The notes beneath the pieces are model-generated. The model saw nothing but the letters and a program-made list of their open reading frames with translations. It did not search any database and was not told the origin of the DNA. This document shows positions 35,821 to 43,248 of a stretch of DNA of 43,961 bases, piece after piece. The DNA comes from Bacteroidales bacterium (lineage in GTDB: Bacteria > Bacteroidota > Bacteroidia > Bacteroidales > UBA932). Location of the stretch: contig JAFUVY010000017.1 in the NCBI GenBank assembly GCA_017477335.1, positions 1 through 43,961 of the forward strand, read 5' to 3'. Both the position numbers and the translations under genes were made by a program. Numbering within the stretch: the stretch's first letter is position 1; every line of letters starts with the position of its first letter.

Positions 35821-35941
35821 GGAATGGCATTGCGGTCACGACGTTCCCTCTGTGCCTTTTGCTGTCCAGCCCTTACGAAAACAGGGTTTTCGACGGGCCG
35901 GACATCAAAAAAGCACCGCAGCTGCGCTGCGATGCCATTCC
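35821..35941 (+). repeat. Hairpin element E3 beside tRNA-Ser
   Basis: A 13-bp outer stem pairs 35821-35833 with 35929-35941 (one G-U). Inside, 35852-35916 forms a long hairpin with arms GTCC/GGAC, GCCC/GGGC and CGAAAAC/GTTTTCG, followed by GCAGC-TGC-GCTGC (35918-35930). Just upstream, 35757-35812 also holds small GC-rich hairpins. It differs from E1 and E2 in detail. It could be a terminator-like region after tRNA-Ser or a separate repeat. Confidence 0.5.
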
Positions 35942-35949
35942 TTGGTTTG

Positions 35950-36037
35950 CGGAGAGACCGAGATTCGAACTCGGGATACGCTTTTGGCGTATACACGCTT
36001 TCCAGGCGTGCCTCTTAAGCCACTCGAGCATCTCTCC
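35950..36037 (-). tRNA. tRNA-Ser (anticodon GGA)
   Basis: The minus strand folds as a serine tRNA. The acceptor arm pairs GGAGAGA with TCTCTCC. The anticodon stem CACGC/GCGTG encloses CTGGAAA, so the anticodon is GGA. A long variable arm (ATACGC/GCGTAT) is present, and the T arm reads GTTCGAATC. The CCA end is not encoded. It reads serine UCC/UCU codons. Confidence 0.96.
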
Positions 36038-36065
36038 AATAAAAACCCGCCGTAAAACGGGACTG

Positions 36066-36096
36066 CAAAGGTAGTTATTTTTTGTAAACTTGCAAA
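36066..36096 (-). promoter_or_regulatory. tRNA-Ser promoter
   Basis: On the minus strand TTTG (36093-36096) and TACCTTTG (36066-36073) are separated by exactly 19 bases, a full Bacteroidota consensus promoter. Confidence 0.75.
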
Positions 36097-36115
36097 AAAA
36101 TGTACATATTTGTGT

Positions 36116-37060
36116 ATGAAAAAAATTGTGACGTTTCTATGTGCCGTGCTTGCCGGCCTTGCGTTGGGGGCAAGTGAGATCAGAAGCAATTACACTCTCT
36201 CCGGCACAACGCATATATCTACGGAATTTGAGCAGGTTCAGCAGGACCTTCCCCTTAGGGCAGGCCTGGAGGAAGTCAGTTTTTCCGACGGTTCCATAAT
36301 TTACCTCCTGCATCTCAAGACAGGTGATTCAAAGCCGGTTCCAAAGGGCGTGAAGATGGCCGTGAACTTTACGGGAGGCGGTTTTATCAGGCTGGAGCAG
36401 ATAGGAAAGGATATTCCCGGAAGGCTCAAGTATGCGATGGAGCCTGAGGACCTTGAAAAAATTCTGGGAGAGGTGAGTTCGCTTGATATAATCACCGGCT
36501 GGAATCCGGAAGACTATCTTCAGATGTCTTTCAAGGGTAATTCCTTCTCCTCCCTGCTGAAATCCCATCTGGAGACAATACGGAATGCCCATGGCTCTAC
36601 GGTGACTCTGGAGGCGTCGCTGGCCGGGTATGAGACTACGGCAACTTCCATTATAACTGCGGCAAAACCCATTATTGCAAAGGGGCAAAGCTATATATAT
36701 AATGTAATCCTCAGCCAGATTCATTACAAAAACGGAAGCGGAGAGGACTTTGACCTGTCTTTCCTGGTAGGCACGGACAGCAAAATCCGCATCCCTTACG
36801 ATGCTACGGTGCGTTTTACCCTCAGGGACGGCAGCGTGACAGACCTTGTCAGCACCAGGGAAGAGGTGAATTTCGTCTATGTGTATCCGGAAAAGGACCA
36901 GCTCCGCCGTATGTCCATGGTTGGTGTGGCTTCACTTGCCGTCATAAGCGAGGGGGAGACAGTTCTGGAAGACGTTTTCCCGGAAGGGAAGGAGGATTTT
37001 TCACATGCCTTGAGACAGGAATCGGAACTTCTTTTGAGCCTGGAAGGGAATATATTTTAA
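36116..37060 (+). CDS. Hypothetical secreted protein
   Basis: This 314-residue protein starts with a signal peptide ([20 protein letters not shown], likely cut near residue 20). The mature part is mixed alpha/beta with no motif I recognise. A hydrophobic or threonine-rich middle (SIITAAKPIIAKGQSYIYN, near 178-196) and beta strands such as DSKIRIPYDATVRFTLRDGS follow. It may be a periplasmic or surface protein. It stands alone between the two tRNA genes. ATG 36116 is preferred, as it begins directly at the signal peptide. Confidence 0.7.
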   Translation: MKKIVTFLCAVLAGLALGASEIRSNYTLSGTTHISTEFEQVQQDLPLRAGLEEVSFSDGSIIYLLHLKTGDSKPVPKGVKMAVNFTGGGFIRLEQIGKDIPGRLKYAMEPEDLEKILGEVSSLDIITGWNPEDYLQMSFKGNSFSSLLKSHLETIRNAHGSTVTLEASLAGYETTATSIITAAKPIIAKGQSYIYNVILSQIHYKNGSGEDFDLSFLVGTDSKIRIPYDATVRFTLRDGSVTDLVSTREEVNFVYVYPEKDQLRRMSMVGVASLAVISEGETVLEDVFPEGKEDFSHALRQESELLLSLEGNIF

Positions 37061-37077
37061 AATCCGTCAAATTTATT

Positions 37078-37085
37078 TAACTTTG
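37078..37085 (+). promoter_or_regulatory. -7 element for tRNA-Arg
   Basis: TAACTTTG fits TAnnTTTG and lies 17 bases before the tRNA. No clear -33 TTTG is seen. Confidence 0.5.
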
Positions 37086-37102
37086 CAGTCCCAAATTGGT
37101 TT

Positions 37103-37179
37103 GGTTCCGTAGCTCAGTTGGATAGAGCAACAGCCTTCTAAGCTGTGGGTCTTGGGTTCGAATCCCAACGGGACTACCA
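37103..37179 (+). tRNA. tRNA-Arg (anticodon TCT)
   Basis: This folds as a standard cloverleaf with CCA encoded. The acceptor pairs GGTTCCG with CGGGACT, including G-U pairs at the end and one inside. The anticodon stem ACAGC/GCTGT encloses CTTCTAA, giving anticodon TCT. The T arm contains GGGTTCGAATCCC. The neighbouring tyrosine recombinase implies that its 3' end is the attachment site of the element. Confidence 0.96.
37155..37179 (+). other. Probable attL core (3' end of tRNA-Arg)
   Basis: Tyrosine recombinases next to a tRNA usually use its T arm and 3' end as the crossover site. The second copy, attR, is not in the window, so the element runs past 43961. This is inferred from context. 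Confidence 0.5.
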
Positions 37180-37193
37180 ATTTAAGGAAAGCG

Positions 37194-37308
37194 CTGGCCG
37201 TCAGCTTCTTACGACGGCCAGCCGACTTCCAACCAGAGGTCATTATCCTCAAAAAAAACCGAAATAATGTCCATTTTCGTCCATTTTTGTCCAATTACGG
37301 CCAAAAAG
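37194..37308 (+). repeat. attL-flanking hairpin and four 10-base phased repeats
   Basis: A 9-bp inverted repeat CTGGCCGTC / GACGGCCAG (37194-37221) is followed by repeats spaced exactly 10 bases apart starting at 37269: GTCCATTTTC, GTCCATTTTT, GTCCAATTAC and GGCCAAAAAG. Phased sites between a tRNA and an integrase are typical of arm-type integrase or excisionase binding. Confidence 0.5.
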
Positions 37309-37340
37309 ACGTGCAAGTTTCGGTGCAATTTTTCAAGGAT

Positions 37341-38600
37341 ATGGCCGTATCATTTTACCTCGACACCAGAGCTTGCCAGAAAGGGAAGCCCGCGCCCCTG
37401 AAGGTCGCCATCCGGCGCAAGGGAACAACATCATTCATTCCCACAGAAATCAAGGTCCTGCCTGACGATTGGGACCCGGCCCGCCAGCAGGTCAAGGCCA
37501 CCAACACCAACGCCAAGCGTATAAACGTCATCCTGAACAAAAAACGCCTCGACGTTGAGACGGCCATCCTCCGGCTCATGGAAGCCCAGGAGCTGACCGG
37601 CCTCAACGCGGCCCAGCTCCGCGAGAAGGTGACGGCGCTCATCGACCCGGACGCTGCCAAGAGAGCTGCGGAAGCCCGGCTCTTCCTGGCACGGTTCAAG
37701 CGCTTCATGGAGCTGAAGGATAACGACGGCACCAAGGGCCTGTATGCGTTCACGCTCCGCAAGATGGAGGCGTTCGACAAGAAGCTGCACCTGTACACCT
37801 TCGAGGACATCACCCGAGACTGGCTCCAGAACTTCGAGAAGCACCTCTCCAAGACCGAAGCGAAGAATACCCGCAACATCCACCTGCGGAATATCCGGGC
37901 CGTGTTCAACGACGCGATAGATTCTGGCATCACCACCTGCTATCCCTTCAGGAAGTTTACCGTGAGACCGGAAGCGACGAAGAAGAAGGCCCTGACGGCG
38001 GACCGGCTGCACGACCTCGCCACCCGGACCTGCGAGCCCTACCAAGTCCAGTACCGCGACTTGTTCCTGCTGATGTTCATGCTCCGGGGCATCAACATCG
38101 GCGACATGCTCAAGCTCAAGAAATCCGATATCAGGGACGGTCGCCTGGACTACCGGCGCTCCAAGGTGGGCACGCTGTTCTCCGTCAAGATAGAGCCGGA
38201 GGCGCAGGCCATCATCGACCGCTACAGGGGTAAAAAATACCTCCTGAATCCGCTCGATACATACAAGAACTATCGAGACTACCTCCACCACCTCAACGAC
38301 GCGCTGAAGGCCATAGGAAGGACCGTAGGGAAGCACGGCAAGGCCGAGGACGACGGCAAGTTTCCTGGGCTGTCCTCAAACTGGGCCCGACATACCTGGG
38401 CCACGGTCGCCTCGTACATCGACATTCCCAAGGAGGTAGTGAGCAAGGCGCTGGGGCACGGCATCGGCCTGACGGTGACAGATATCTACATTGATTTCGA
38501 CAGCTCCAAGGTGGACGAAGCGAACCGGCGCATCATCGACTTCATCCTGTATGGGAAAGATTACCGCAAGAATAGAGATATAAATAAACCTTCGGAATAG
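37341..38600 (+). CDS. Tyrosine recombinase (phage integrase)
   Basis: This 419-residue recombinase would insert and excise the element at tRNA-Arg. An arm-binding N-terminus (AVSFYLDTRACQKGKPAPLK) is followed by a SAM-like core domain (about 110-215) and the catalytic domain. Visible active-site residues are Arg249 (MLRGINIGDML), a lysine near 275, Arg350 in NWARHTW, His373 in LGHG and Tyr383 in TDIYID. The first position of the HxxR box is Asn, which is within the variation of Bacteroidota integrases. I chose ATG 37341; an in-frame reading back into the tRNA at 37152 cannot be the start. Confidence 0.92.
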   Translation: MAVSFYLDTRACQKGKPAPLKVAIRRKGTTSFIPTEIKVLPDDWDPARQQVKATNTNAKRINVILNKKRLDVETAILRLMEAQELTGLNAAQLREKVTALIDPDAAKRAAEARLFLARFKRFMELKDNDGTKGLYAFTLRKMEAFDKKLHLYTFEDITRDWLQNFEKHLSKTEAKNTRNIHLRNIRAVFNDAIDSGITTCYPFRKFTVRPEATKKKALTADRLHDLATRTCEPYQVQYRDLFLLMFMLRGINIGDMLKLKKSDIRDGRLDYRRSKVGTLFSVKIEPEAQAIIDRYRGKKYLLNPLDTYKNYRDYLHHLNDALKAIGRTVGKHGKAEDDGKFPGLSSNWARHTWATVASYIDIPKEVVSKALGHGIGLTVTDIYIDFDSSKVDEANRRIIDFILYGKDYRKNRDINKPSE

Positions 38601-38631
38601 TTGTTTATTTATAAATAAATTCTTATATTTG
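38601..38631 (+). promoter_or_regulatory. Rightward promoter after the integrase
   Basis: TTG (38601-38603) and TATATTTG (38624-38631) are 20 bases apart. The transcript would run into a region also read leftward from 38858. Confidence 0.45.
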
Positions 38632-38659
38632 TTAAGCGGTTGAGTTCTTTGAAATAGAA

Positions 38660-38852
38660 AGGTGAAGGGGTGACACCTCTTTGCAGAAAGTTCACCCCAT
38701 AAGTTTTACCTTGCAAAAACCCGATTGCCTTATGTATCGCAAGTGCATCTGGAAGGTCTGGAGAATCCGCATAGAGTTTGCCGTCAGGCTCTCTTTTAGG
38801 CTTCTTTAGCACCTTGGGTGAGGCTCGCACCCTCACCCCTTTCGGGTTTTGT
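38660..38852 (-). ncRNA. Candidate small RNA, or a short hypothetical gene, between integrase and lysis operon
   Basis: A full-consensus minus-strand promoter (38858-38888) reads into this stretch. The transcript would start with CCC-GAAA-GGG and an 8-bp hairpin GGGTGAGG/CCTCACCC (38813-38835 area), and end near a GGGGTGA/TCACCCC hairpin (38667-38699). The frame is also open for about 70 residues from a GTG (KKPKREPDGKLYADSPDLPD), but any ATG upstream lies before the promoter. I cannot decide between RNA and protein. I see no gene in the remaining part, 38890-39050. Confidence 0.35.
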
Positions 38853-38857
38853 TTATG

Positions 38858-38888
38858 CAAAGGTAGCAAAATATCCTGAATCACCAAA
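38858..38888 (-). promoter_or_regulatory. Strong leftward promoter
   Basis: TTTG (38885-38888) and TACCTTTG (38858-38865) on the minus strand are separated by exactly 19 bases, the best consensus match in the phage part. Confidence 0.7.
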
Positions 38889-39052
38889 CAACCGCTGGCG
38901 TTCGATTATTACGCTAAAATGTACGATTTCCGCAGGAAATTGTGCCAAAACACCCCATTTTTGTTCTATTCGCCGGAATTTCCGTACAGGTGCCAGAGAT
39001 TTCCATATCCGCGCGGTTTATTTCCAGAAAGCCCCTGAAAATTTCCATCAGG

Positions 39053-39089
39053 AATAAAAAGAACCCCGGATGTCTCGCGACAGCCGGGG
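39053..39089 (-). terminator. Terminator of the leftward phage operon
   Basis: On the minus strand a stem CCCCGG plus TGTC / GACA plus CCGGGG around a GCGA loop is followed by TTCTTTTTATT. It lies about 125 bases after the last phage gene. Confidence 0.8.
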
Positions 39090-39215
39090 AGCCATGAACA
39101 AGAAATTCAAATTGCAGATTTCGGGACTGCACCCGTTGAAGGCCTCCGCTACTCGTTAGCATATCGCCATCGCATTTTCAAATGTTCGGCGTGGGTACTT
39201 TCGCGGAGTGAGATT

Positions 39216-39518
39216 CTAAACGAAGATTACCTGCTGGCCATAGCCAATGGCAATCCAGACAAAGACCTGCACGACCAGTCCGCCGAGAACTGTCGCCAGA
39301 AGGTCTATCCAATCGAAATTGCCGTCCTGCCAAACGTCGATAAACTCCTTGATGAAGGCCAGGAAGAGAACAGGCCAGATGCAGACGTACATCTTCAGTA
39401 TGATGAGGCAGAATGCAGCTGCAATCATGCCTGCGATGAAGTGATAGAGCCGGTCCCTGCGAATCTTGTTCAGGATGCCGACCAGCCAATTCCAGATTTT
39501 GTAGATGAACTGTTTCAT
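39216..39518 (-). CDS. Small phage membrane protein
   Basis: This 100-residue protein has three likely membrane segments (near residues 29-43, 44-60 and 72-97). A basic N-terminal helix (WLVGILNKIRRDRLYHFIAG) precedes them, and KEFIDVWQDGNFDWIDLLATVLGG lies between the second and third. It is last in the lysis-type operon. A holin-like or spanin-like role is possible but not shown. I do not recognise the family with confidence. Confidence 0.55.
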   Translation of the reverse strand: MKQFIYKIWNWLVGILNKIRRDRLYHFIAGMIAAAFCLIILKMYVCIWPVLFLAFIKEFIDVWQDGNFDWIDLLATVLGGLVVQVFVWIAIGYGQQVIFV

Positions 39519-39523
39519 ACTCT

Positions 39524-40195
39524 TTACTTTTGGATGATGTTGAACTTGATTTTTGCACCCCCGTAGAATCCCCGCGAGAGCTGATTGTTAGCATAGATAA
39601 AGGCATATCCCGCCTCTGGAACAAATCGCCAGCGACCGTTTGCACTGATTGAAATATCCGCTCCGATTCCGGCCATGGCACCAACAGCTCCAGCTCCGGC
39701 GAAAACTCCGGCCGTCGGGTACAGGGTCCAGCGGTAAGGCCGGTATTCCACTTGCGGAATGTAGGCTGTCTTCGGGAAAGATTTATGCCAGAGTAAGGAT
39801 ACATTATAGCCGTTCACCGCGAACTCGTAGGTATCGTGGTCAGTGAACGTGAAATCGGACATAGGGACGGCAATGTGGGTTGTGTCGCCAATATCCACAA
39901 GCGCCGGAATGCGATTGAGGCTGTCGCGATACAGGGCCACAAGGCCCTCATAGGATTTCAGGCGCTCTTTGGTACCGGCCACTACCAACTCATAGCCCTT
40001 CGGAATCGTCGTTTTCTCCCCGCTGGTCGTTGTCACTGTGTCCCGGACCCAAACCGTATCTTTCTGGGGCAAAGCGCTGGCCCCGCCTTTCATGGCCCTT
40101 CTTGAGCCAAGGAAGAAACCGCCGAGGAACAGCGCCAGGCAAATGATGCCGAACGCTGCTCCAAGGACGATTCTTTCTATCCGCTGCGTTACCAT
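39524..40195 (-). CDS. Hypothetical phage membrane-anchored protein
   Basis: This 223-residue protein has one N-terminal membrane helix (about residues 10-30), then VWVRDTVTTT, IPKGYELV, a coiled segment, and a C-terminal beta-rich part (YRPYRWTLYPTAGVFAGAG, RWRFVPEAGYAFIY) with a barrel-like strand pattern. Similar proteins with a TVxVRDT stretch are found near phage lysis genes in Bacteroidota. A role in outer-membrane disruption (spanin-like) is a guess. It overlaps the endolysin gene by 7 bases. Confidence 0.5.
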   Translation of the reverse strand: MVTQRIERIVLGAAFGIICLALFLGGFFLGSRRAMKGGASALPQKDTVWVRDTVTTTSGEKTTIPKGYELVVAGTKERLKSYEGLVALYRDSLNRIPALVDIGDTTHIAVPMSDFTFTDHDTYEFAVNGYNVSLLWHKSFPKTAYIPQVEYRPYRWTLYPTAGVFAGAGAVGAMAGIGADISISANGRWRFVPEAGYAFIYANNQLSRGFYGGAKIKFNIIQK

Positions 40196-40752
40196 ACGAT
40201 TTCACTGCCATCGGCTTTATAAAGGCGGTCGTAATGGAATCCTTCCCATTTACGGAGCCAGCCGTCAAGGTACTTTGCGTTATTCCGCTTCTGGGCTGCG
40301 GTGAGGTACTGCATCCCGCGCTCGGCCTTGATGTGGTTGAAGACGAAGCGATAACCGTAAAGCCTGTGGCTCTTGTTGAGGGCAGCAAGCGTCACGGAGC
40401 CCACCACGCCATCAGCCTTGAGGCCGAGGGCCTTTTGAACGGCCTTGATACCGCTAATGACACCGGCTCCCCATCCCCAATTAACGCAGATATTCGCCAC
40501 GGCCTGGGACTTGATTTCGTCGGCCCTCCACGGGTCCCAATACATGGTCTTGAAGATGTCCCACCACTCCGCATCGGTCAATTTCTTGAGGTCCTCGACC
40601 GTCGGGGCCTTTCGGCCCTTCAGCTTGCAATAGGATGTGTAGGTCCCGATGGTGATGCCGCGCATGGTTGCGCCGCCAGCATCGTCGGGGTCGTTGACGA
40701 AACCGCCCTCCCAGCTACGAAGAGCGGTCCCCAGAATCTTGAAATCAGCCAT
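40189..40752 (-). CDS. GH108-family endolysin with peptidoglycan-binding C-terminus
   Basis: This 187-residue muramidase would cut the cell wall at lysis. SWEGGFVNDPDDAGGATMRGIT (residues 13-34) is the GH108 signature, and Glu15 is the expected catalytic acid. A WWDIFKTMYWDPWRADEI stretch near 83 and a KADGVVGSVTLAALN (near 133) peptidoglycan-binding segment follow. It overlaps the holin gene by 8 bases. The absence of a signal peptide fits release through the holin. Confidence 0.9.
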   Translation of the reverse strand: MADFKILGTALRSWEGGFVNDPDDAGGATMRGITIGTYTSYCKLKGRKAPTVEDLKKLTDAEWWDIFKTMYWDPWRADEIKSQAVANICVNWGWGAGVISGIKAVQKALGLKADGVVGSVTLAALNKSHRLYGYRFVFNHIKAERGMQYLTAAQKRNNAKYLDGWLRKWEGFHYDRLYKADGSEIVW

Positions 40753-41227
40753 TTTCTTCCGGTTTTACTTGGTTACGTTCGAGAATCTTTTCAAGAATAT
40801 CCTTGAAATCATCTTTGTTGAGCATCTGGGTAAGAATCTCAACAGCTTCGCGCTGGTGCTTCTTTGTTTTTTCGTCGGCCTTTTCCCGCACGGACATGAA
40901 CTCCACGACGAGAAGGAACAGTCCGACAACCAGTGCAAAGACAGGGACGCCTACAAGGATTTCAAGGTGAATGAGAGCAAAGAACCGGCTGAAATAGACA
41001 ATGACATCGGCCATCGTCGCAATCATCAGGCCTCCTTCGTAGGAAATAAACTTCGTGAGTGAGCGACGTAGAGCTTCGCTCCGGCGAGCCTCACCCCTGA
41101 GCTTTGCTTTGTAAAGACCAGCTCCGAGGTCAATGCTCATGGCCAGAAGTACAAAAAACATAACCAGGACGGAAATCAGTAACATTCCACTGGCATTGTT
41201 AAGCAGAGATTCCATGATAGTGCGCAT
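40745..41227 (-). CDS. Phage holin-like protein
   Basis: This 160-residue protein has membrane segments near residues 14-36, 65-82 and 90-112, an amphipathic basic linker (KAKLRGEARRSEALRRSLTK) and a charged helical tail. The layout and the adjacent endolysin fit a Bacteroidota phage holin family. ATG 41215 is an alternative start. Confidence 0.8.
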   Translation of the reverse strand: MRTIMESLLNNASGMLLISVLVMFFVLLAMSIDLGAGLYKAKLRGEARRSEALRRSLTKFISYEGGLMIATMADVIVYFSRFFALIHLEILVGVPVFALVVGLFLLVVEFMSVREKADEKTKKHQREAVEILTQMLNKDDFKDILEKILERNQVKPEENG

Positions 41228-41241
41228 TTTTGTTCCGCCGA

Positions 41242-41655
41242 TTAGGATTCAACTTCTTCCGCAAGAAGAGCATCCGCAATGTCCTTGCAGGCTTCGGCGA
41301 AGTCATTGTAAGAATTGAACTCGGCCACCTTTGTGTCGCGCTGGCGCTGGATGGCCAGCTCGTCATCAATGGTAAGGCCCGGCGCGCTCACGTCTTCGCC
41401 GTCCTTGGTATAGTCGGCTCCATGCCGAATAATGGCGGTGATGAGGCTGTCGCGCGTCACTTCTCCTGCAACGTCAGCATAGCGGGCGTTCCAGGTAGGG
41501 AGGATTTCGGGGTCACCTTCGCTGCCGTCCTCTTTCTGGGTAGGATTGACAAAAGGTTCACCCTCTTTGACATTGTAGTAGAAGCGAGTTCCACCGTTGG
41601 GGAGTTTCTCGCACTTTGGCGGCTGTGCGCCCATGAATTTTACTTTGTTGTTCAT
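41242..41655 (-). CDS. Hypothetical phage protein coupled to the reverse transcriptase
   Basis: This 137-residue soluble acidic protein has no motif I recognise. The middle is LPTWNARYADVAGEVTRDSLITAIIRHG (key WNARYADV), and a helical end (FNSYNDFAEACKDIADALLAEE). Its ATG overlaps the RT stop as ATGA, so it is translated with RT. It could be a tail-fibre accessory protein, but nothing in the sequence shows it. Confidence 0.6.
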   Translation of the reverse strand: MNNKVKFMGAQPPKCEKLPNGGTRFYYNVKEGEPFVNPTQKEDGSEGDPEILPTWNARYADVAGEVTRDSLITAIIRHGADYTKDGEDVSAPGLTIDDELAIQRQRDTKVAEFNSYNDFAEACKDIADALLAEEVES

Positions 41656-43214
41656 ACAAATAATGGTTTGAAAGTTGCTTTTGTATATTCCTGATTGAAG
41701 TCAAAGACGTAGCGAACCGGCGAAGCACGAAGCGTCCTGTCAAGCATCTTCCACTCATTGAAGTGGCTGAAATACCCGAGGTAGGAGTTGAACGTGGAGT
41801 GCCAGCCGTTGAAATCGACGTCCGGCCACCTGGCCATGCCCATTTCGCAGCCAGCCACGAAACGGTGGAACCGTGCCACGGTCTTGTTATCAGCGTAGCG
41901 CCGGAAGGGCTTGATGGCCGCTCCAAGGAAGCCGTTCGTGTCCCGGGTGGAGGTGATGGTAGTCTTATTGGGGTGGAGCGTCAGCTGGAGCCGTTCTTTC
42001 AGGAACTGCGCCGATGCCAACTTCACTTCCTCAAGGAAAGCATAGTCCCTGCTCAAGATTCGGCCATCGTCAACATATCGGTTGGTGTAGCGGCAATGGA
42101 GTTCCCGCTTCAAGTATTGGTCGAAGGGATTCAGGTAGATATTGCTGTAGAGCTGGCTCATAACGTCGCCGATGGTCAAGCCCACGCCCGGCGGCATGTT
42201 GAACATGCTCTTGTTGGCCGGTAGCGGGTCCCAATCGGACGGGGAGCCGAGAATGGTGCAGTTCTTCACCGGGTCGCGGAAAAGCTGCGCCCGCAGGAGG
42301 AAATCAACAAGGTCGAAATCAATGATATCTTCCCAGCGTTCGTGACTTCCCCTGTGCGTCCAGTCGTGGCGGCGCTTCTCTATCTCCGAATGGATATAGT
42401 CATAGAGAATCTCTTTGACTATGTGCATAAAGTAGCCGGAGATATCGAGGTTGAGGATGAAAGCCTCATACCTGTAGTTGTCGGTGACGCTCCTGATGTT
42501 ATGTTCAAATCGGTCTATACCCACCAGAGTACCTTTTCCGAGGCGGCAGGAATAGGTGTCATAGACGAACGTCCGTTCAAAGAACGGGTACAGCATCCCA
42601 AACAGGAGGTGGCTCACAACGCGGTCACGAAACCTCGGTGCGAAAACCTCCCTAACTGTCGGCTCGGTGATGATGAAGCATTCTGGCGGCAGTACCACGT
42701 AAGTGCGGTTCCATATCTCATCTGTGAGGACGTTTATCTTGCGCTCCGATTCAATCTCAAAGCGCAGCTGGGAGGTCTTGTTACGCTCGTTCTTTCTGGC
42801 CTCCAGATAAGCGTCGGTCAGCAGCTCATGGAGCCTGGCCTTTGTTAGTTGCACGTCTGAATAAAAAAAGCGGAAGGAATGACGATGTATAAATGCTTGG
42901 ACGGGGCGCACGCTGAACCCGTTAGCGCGGTTGTTGTTGTTGAGCGGGTTAACGTTGCCGGAATTGAAGTTCAGGTTGCGGCCATTGGAAGGGCTGTTCG
43001 GACCGGCAACCCAGAAGTTGCCGTTGCTGCCGACATTGTTGAACGCCCCAGAACCGTTGTTGCGGTAGCCGCCTGCGGCCCCTGAAAGGAAGGAAGGTAG
43101 TGCTCCGTTGCTGAACATCGTAGCGGATGGCACTCCAAACGCAGCGATGGACTGTACTGACAGCATTGCCGCCGCCAGCACATTTATTACCCTATGAAGA
43201 AACGATTTCCGCAT
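41652..43214 (-). CDS. DGR reverse transcriptase with in-frame template repeat at its N-terminus
   Basis: This 520-residue reading frame ends in a reverse transcriptase of the DGR type. LNLDISGYF (residues 255-262, motif A), LTIGDVMSQ (346-354, the SQ typical of DGR enzymes) and YVDD (380-383, catalytic) are all intact. The enzyme copies template-repeat RNA to an A-mutagenised cDNA that replaces the variable repeat. Residues 1-45 look like a signal peptide plus linker, odd for a cytoplasmic RT. Residues about 49-106 are the translated template repeat. No ATG lies between the repeat and residue 207, so either the repeat is translated or a non-ATG start is used (a GTG at 42854 is one candidate). 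Confidence 0.85.
   Translation of the reverse strand: MRKSFLHRVINVLAAAMLSVQSIAAFGVPSATMFSNGALPSFLSGAAGGYRNNGSGAFNNVGSNGNFWVAGPNSPSNGRNLNFNSGNVNPLNNNNRANGFSVRPVQAFIHRHSFRFFYSDVQLTKARLHELLTDAYLEARKNERNKTSQLRFEIESERKINVLTDEIWNRTYVVLPPECFIITEPTVREVFAPRFRDRVVSHLLFGMLYPFFERTFVYDTYSCRLGKGTLVGIDRFEHNIRSVTDNYRYEAFILNLDISGYFMHIVKEILYDYIHSEIEKRRHDWTHRGSHERWEDIIDFDLVDFLLRAQLFRDPVKNCTILGSPSDWDPLPANKSMFNMPPGVGLTIGDVMSQLYSNIYLNPFDQYLKRELHCRYTNRYVDDGRILSRDYAFLEEVKLASAQFLKERLQLTLHPNKTTITSTRDTNGFLGAAIKPFRRYADNKTVARFHRFVAGCEMGMARWPDVDFNGWHSTFNSYLGYFSHFNEWKMLDRTLRASPVRYVFDFNQEYTKATFKPLFV
42896..43070 (-). repeat. DGR template repeat (TR)
   Basis: This stretch, read on the minus strand, encodes an asparagine-rich C-type-lectin-like end (18 Asn codons, AAC or AAT) that finishes in RANGFSVRPVQ. 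AAY codons are the favoured sites for adenine mutagenesis. Its last 35 bases match the variable repeat at 43927-43961 with one difference, T at 42923 (A on the minus strand) against A at 43954 (T on the minus strand). The 5' limit is approximate, because the rest of the variable repeat lies outside the window. Confidence 0.85.
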
Positions 43215-43248
43215 ATCGGTGGAACACTGAATTTATAAATGCACGCCC

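Noticed and set aside
37152-37340. Upstream extension of the integrase into tRNA-Arg
   Set aside because: The extension overlaps the tRNA and putative att/arm sites; the family N-terminus begins at ATG 37341.
38914-39162. 82-codon minus-strand frame after the phage operon
   Set aside because: It spans the operon terminator hairpin and has no plausible domain or start context.
39178-39804. 208-codon minus-strand frame overlapping the two small phage membrane-protein genes
   Set aside because: It conflicts with two better frames that have membrane segments and tight operon spacing; its composition (many R, S, P) looks non-coding.
42896-43080. Asparagine-rich segment as a simple low-complexity repeat or CRISPR-like array
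   Set aside because: There are no regular spacers, and the exact match to the 43927-43961 end with an adenine mismatch identifies a DGR template repeat.
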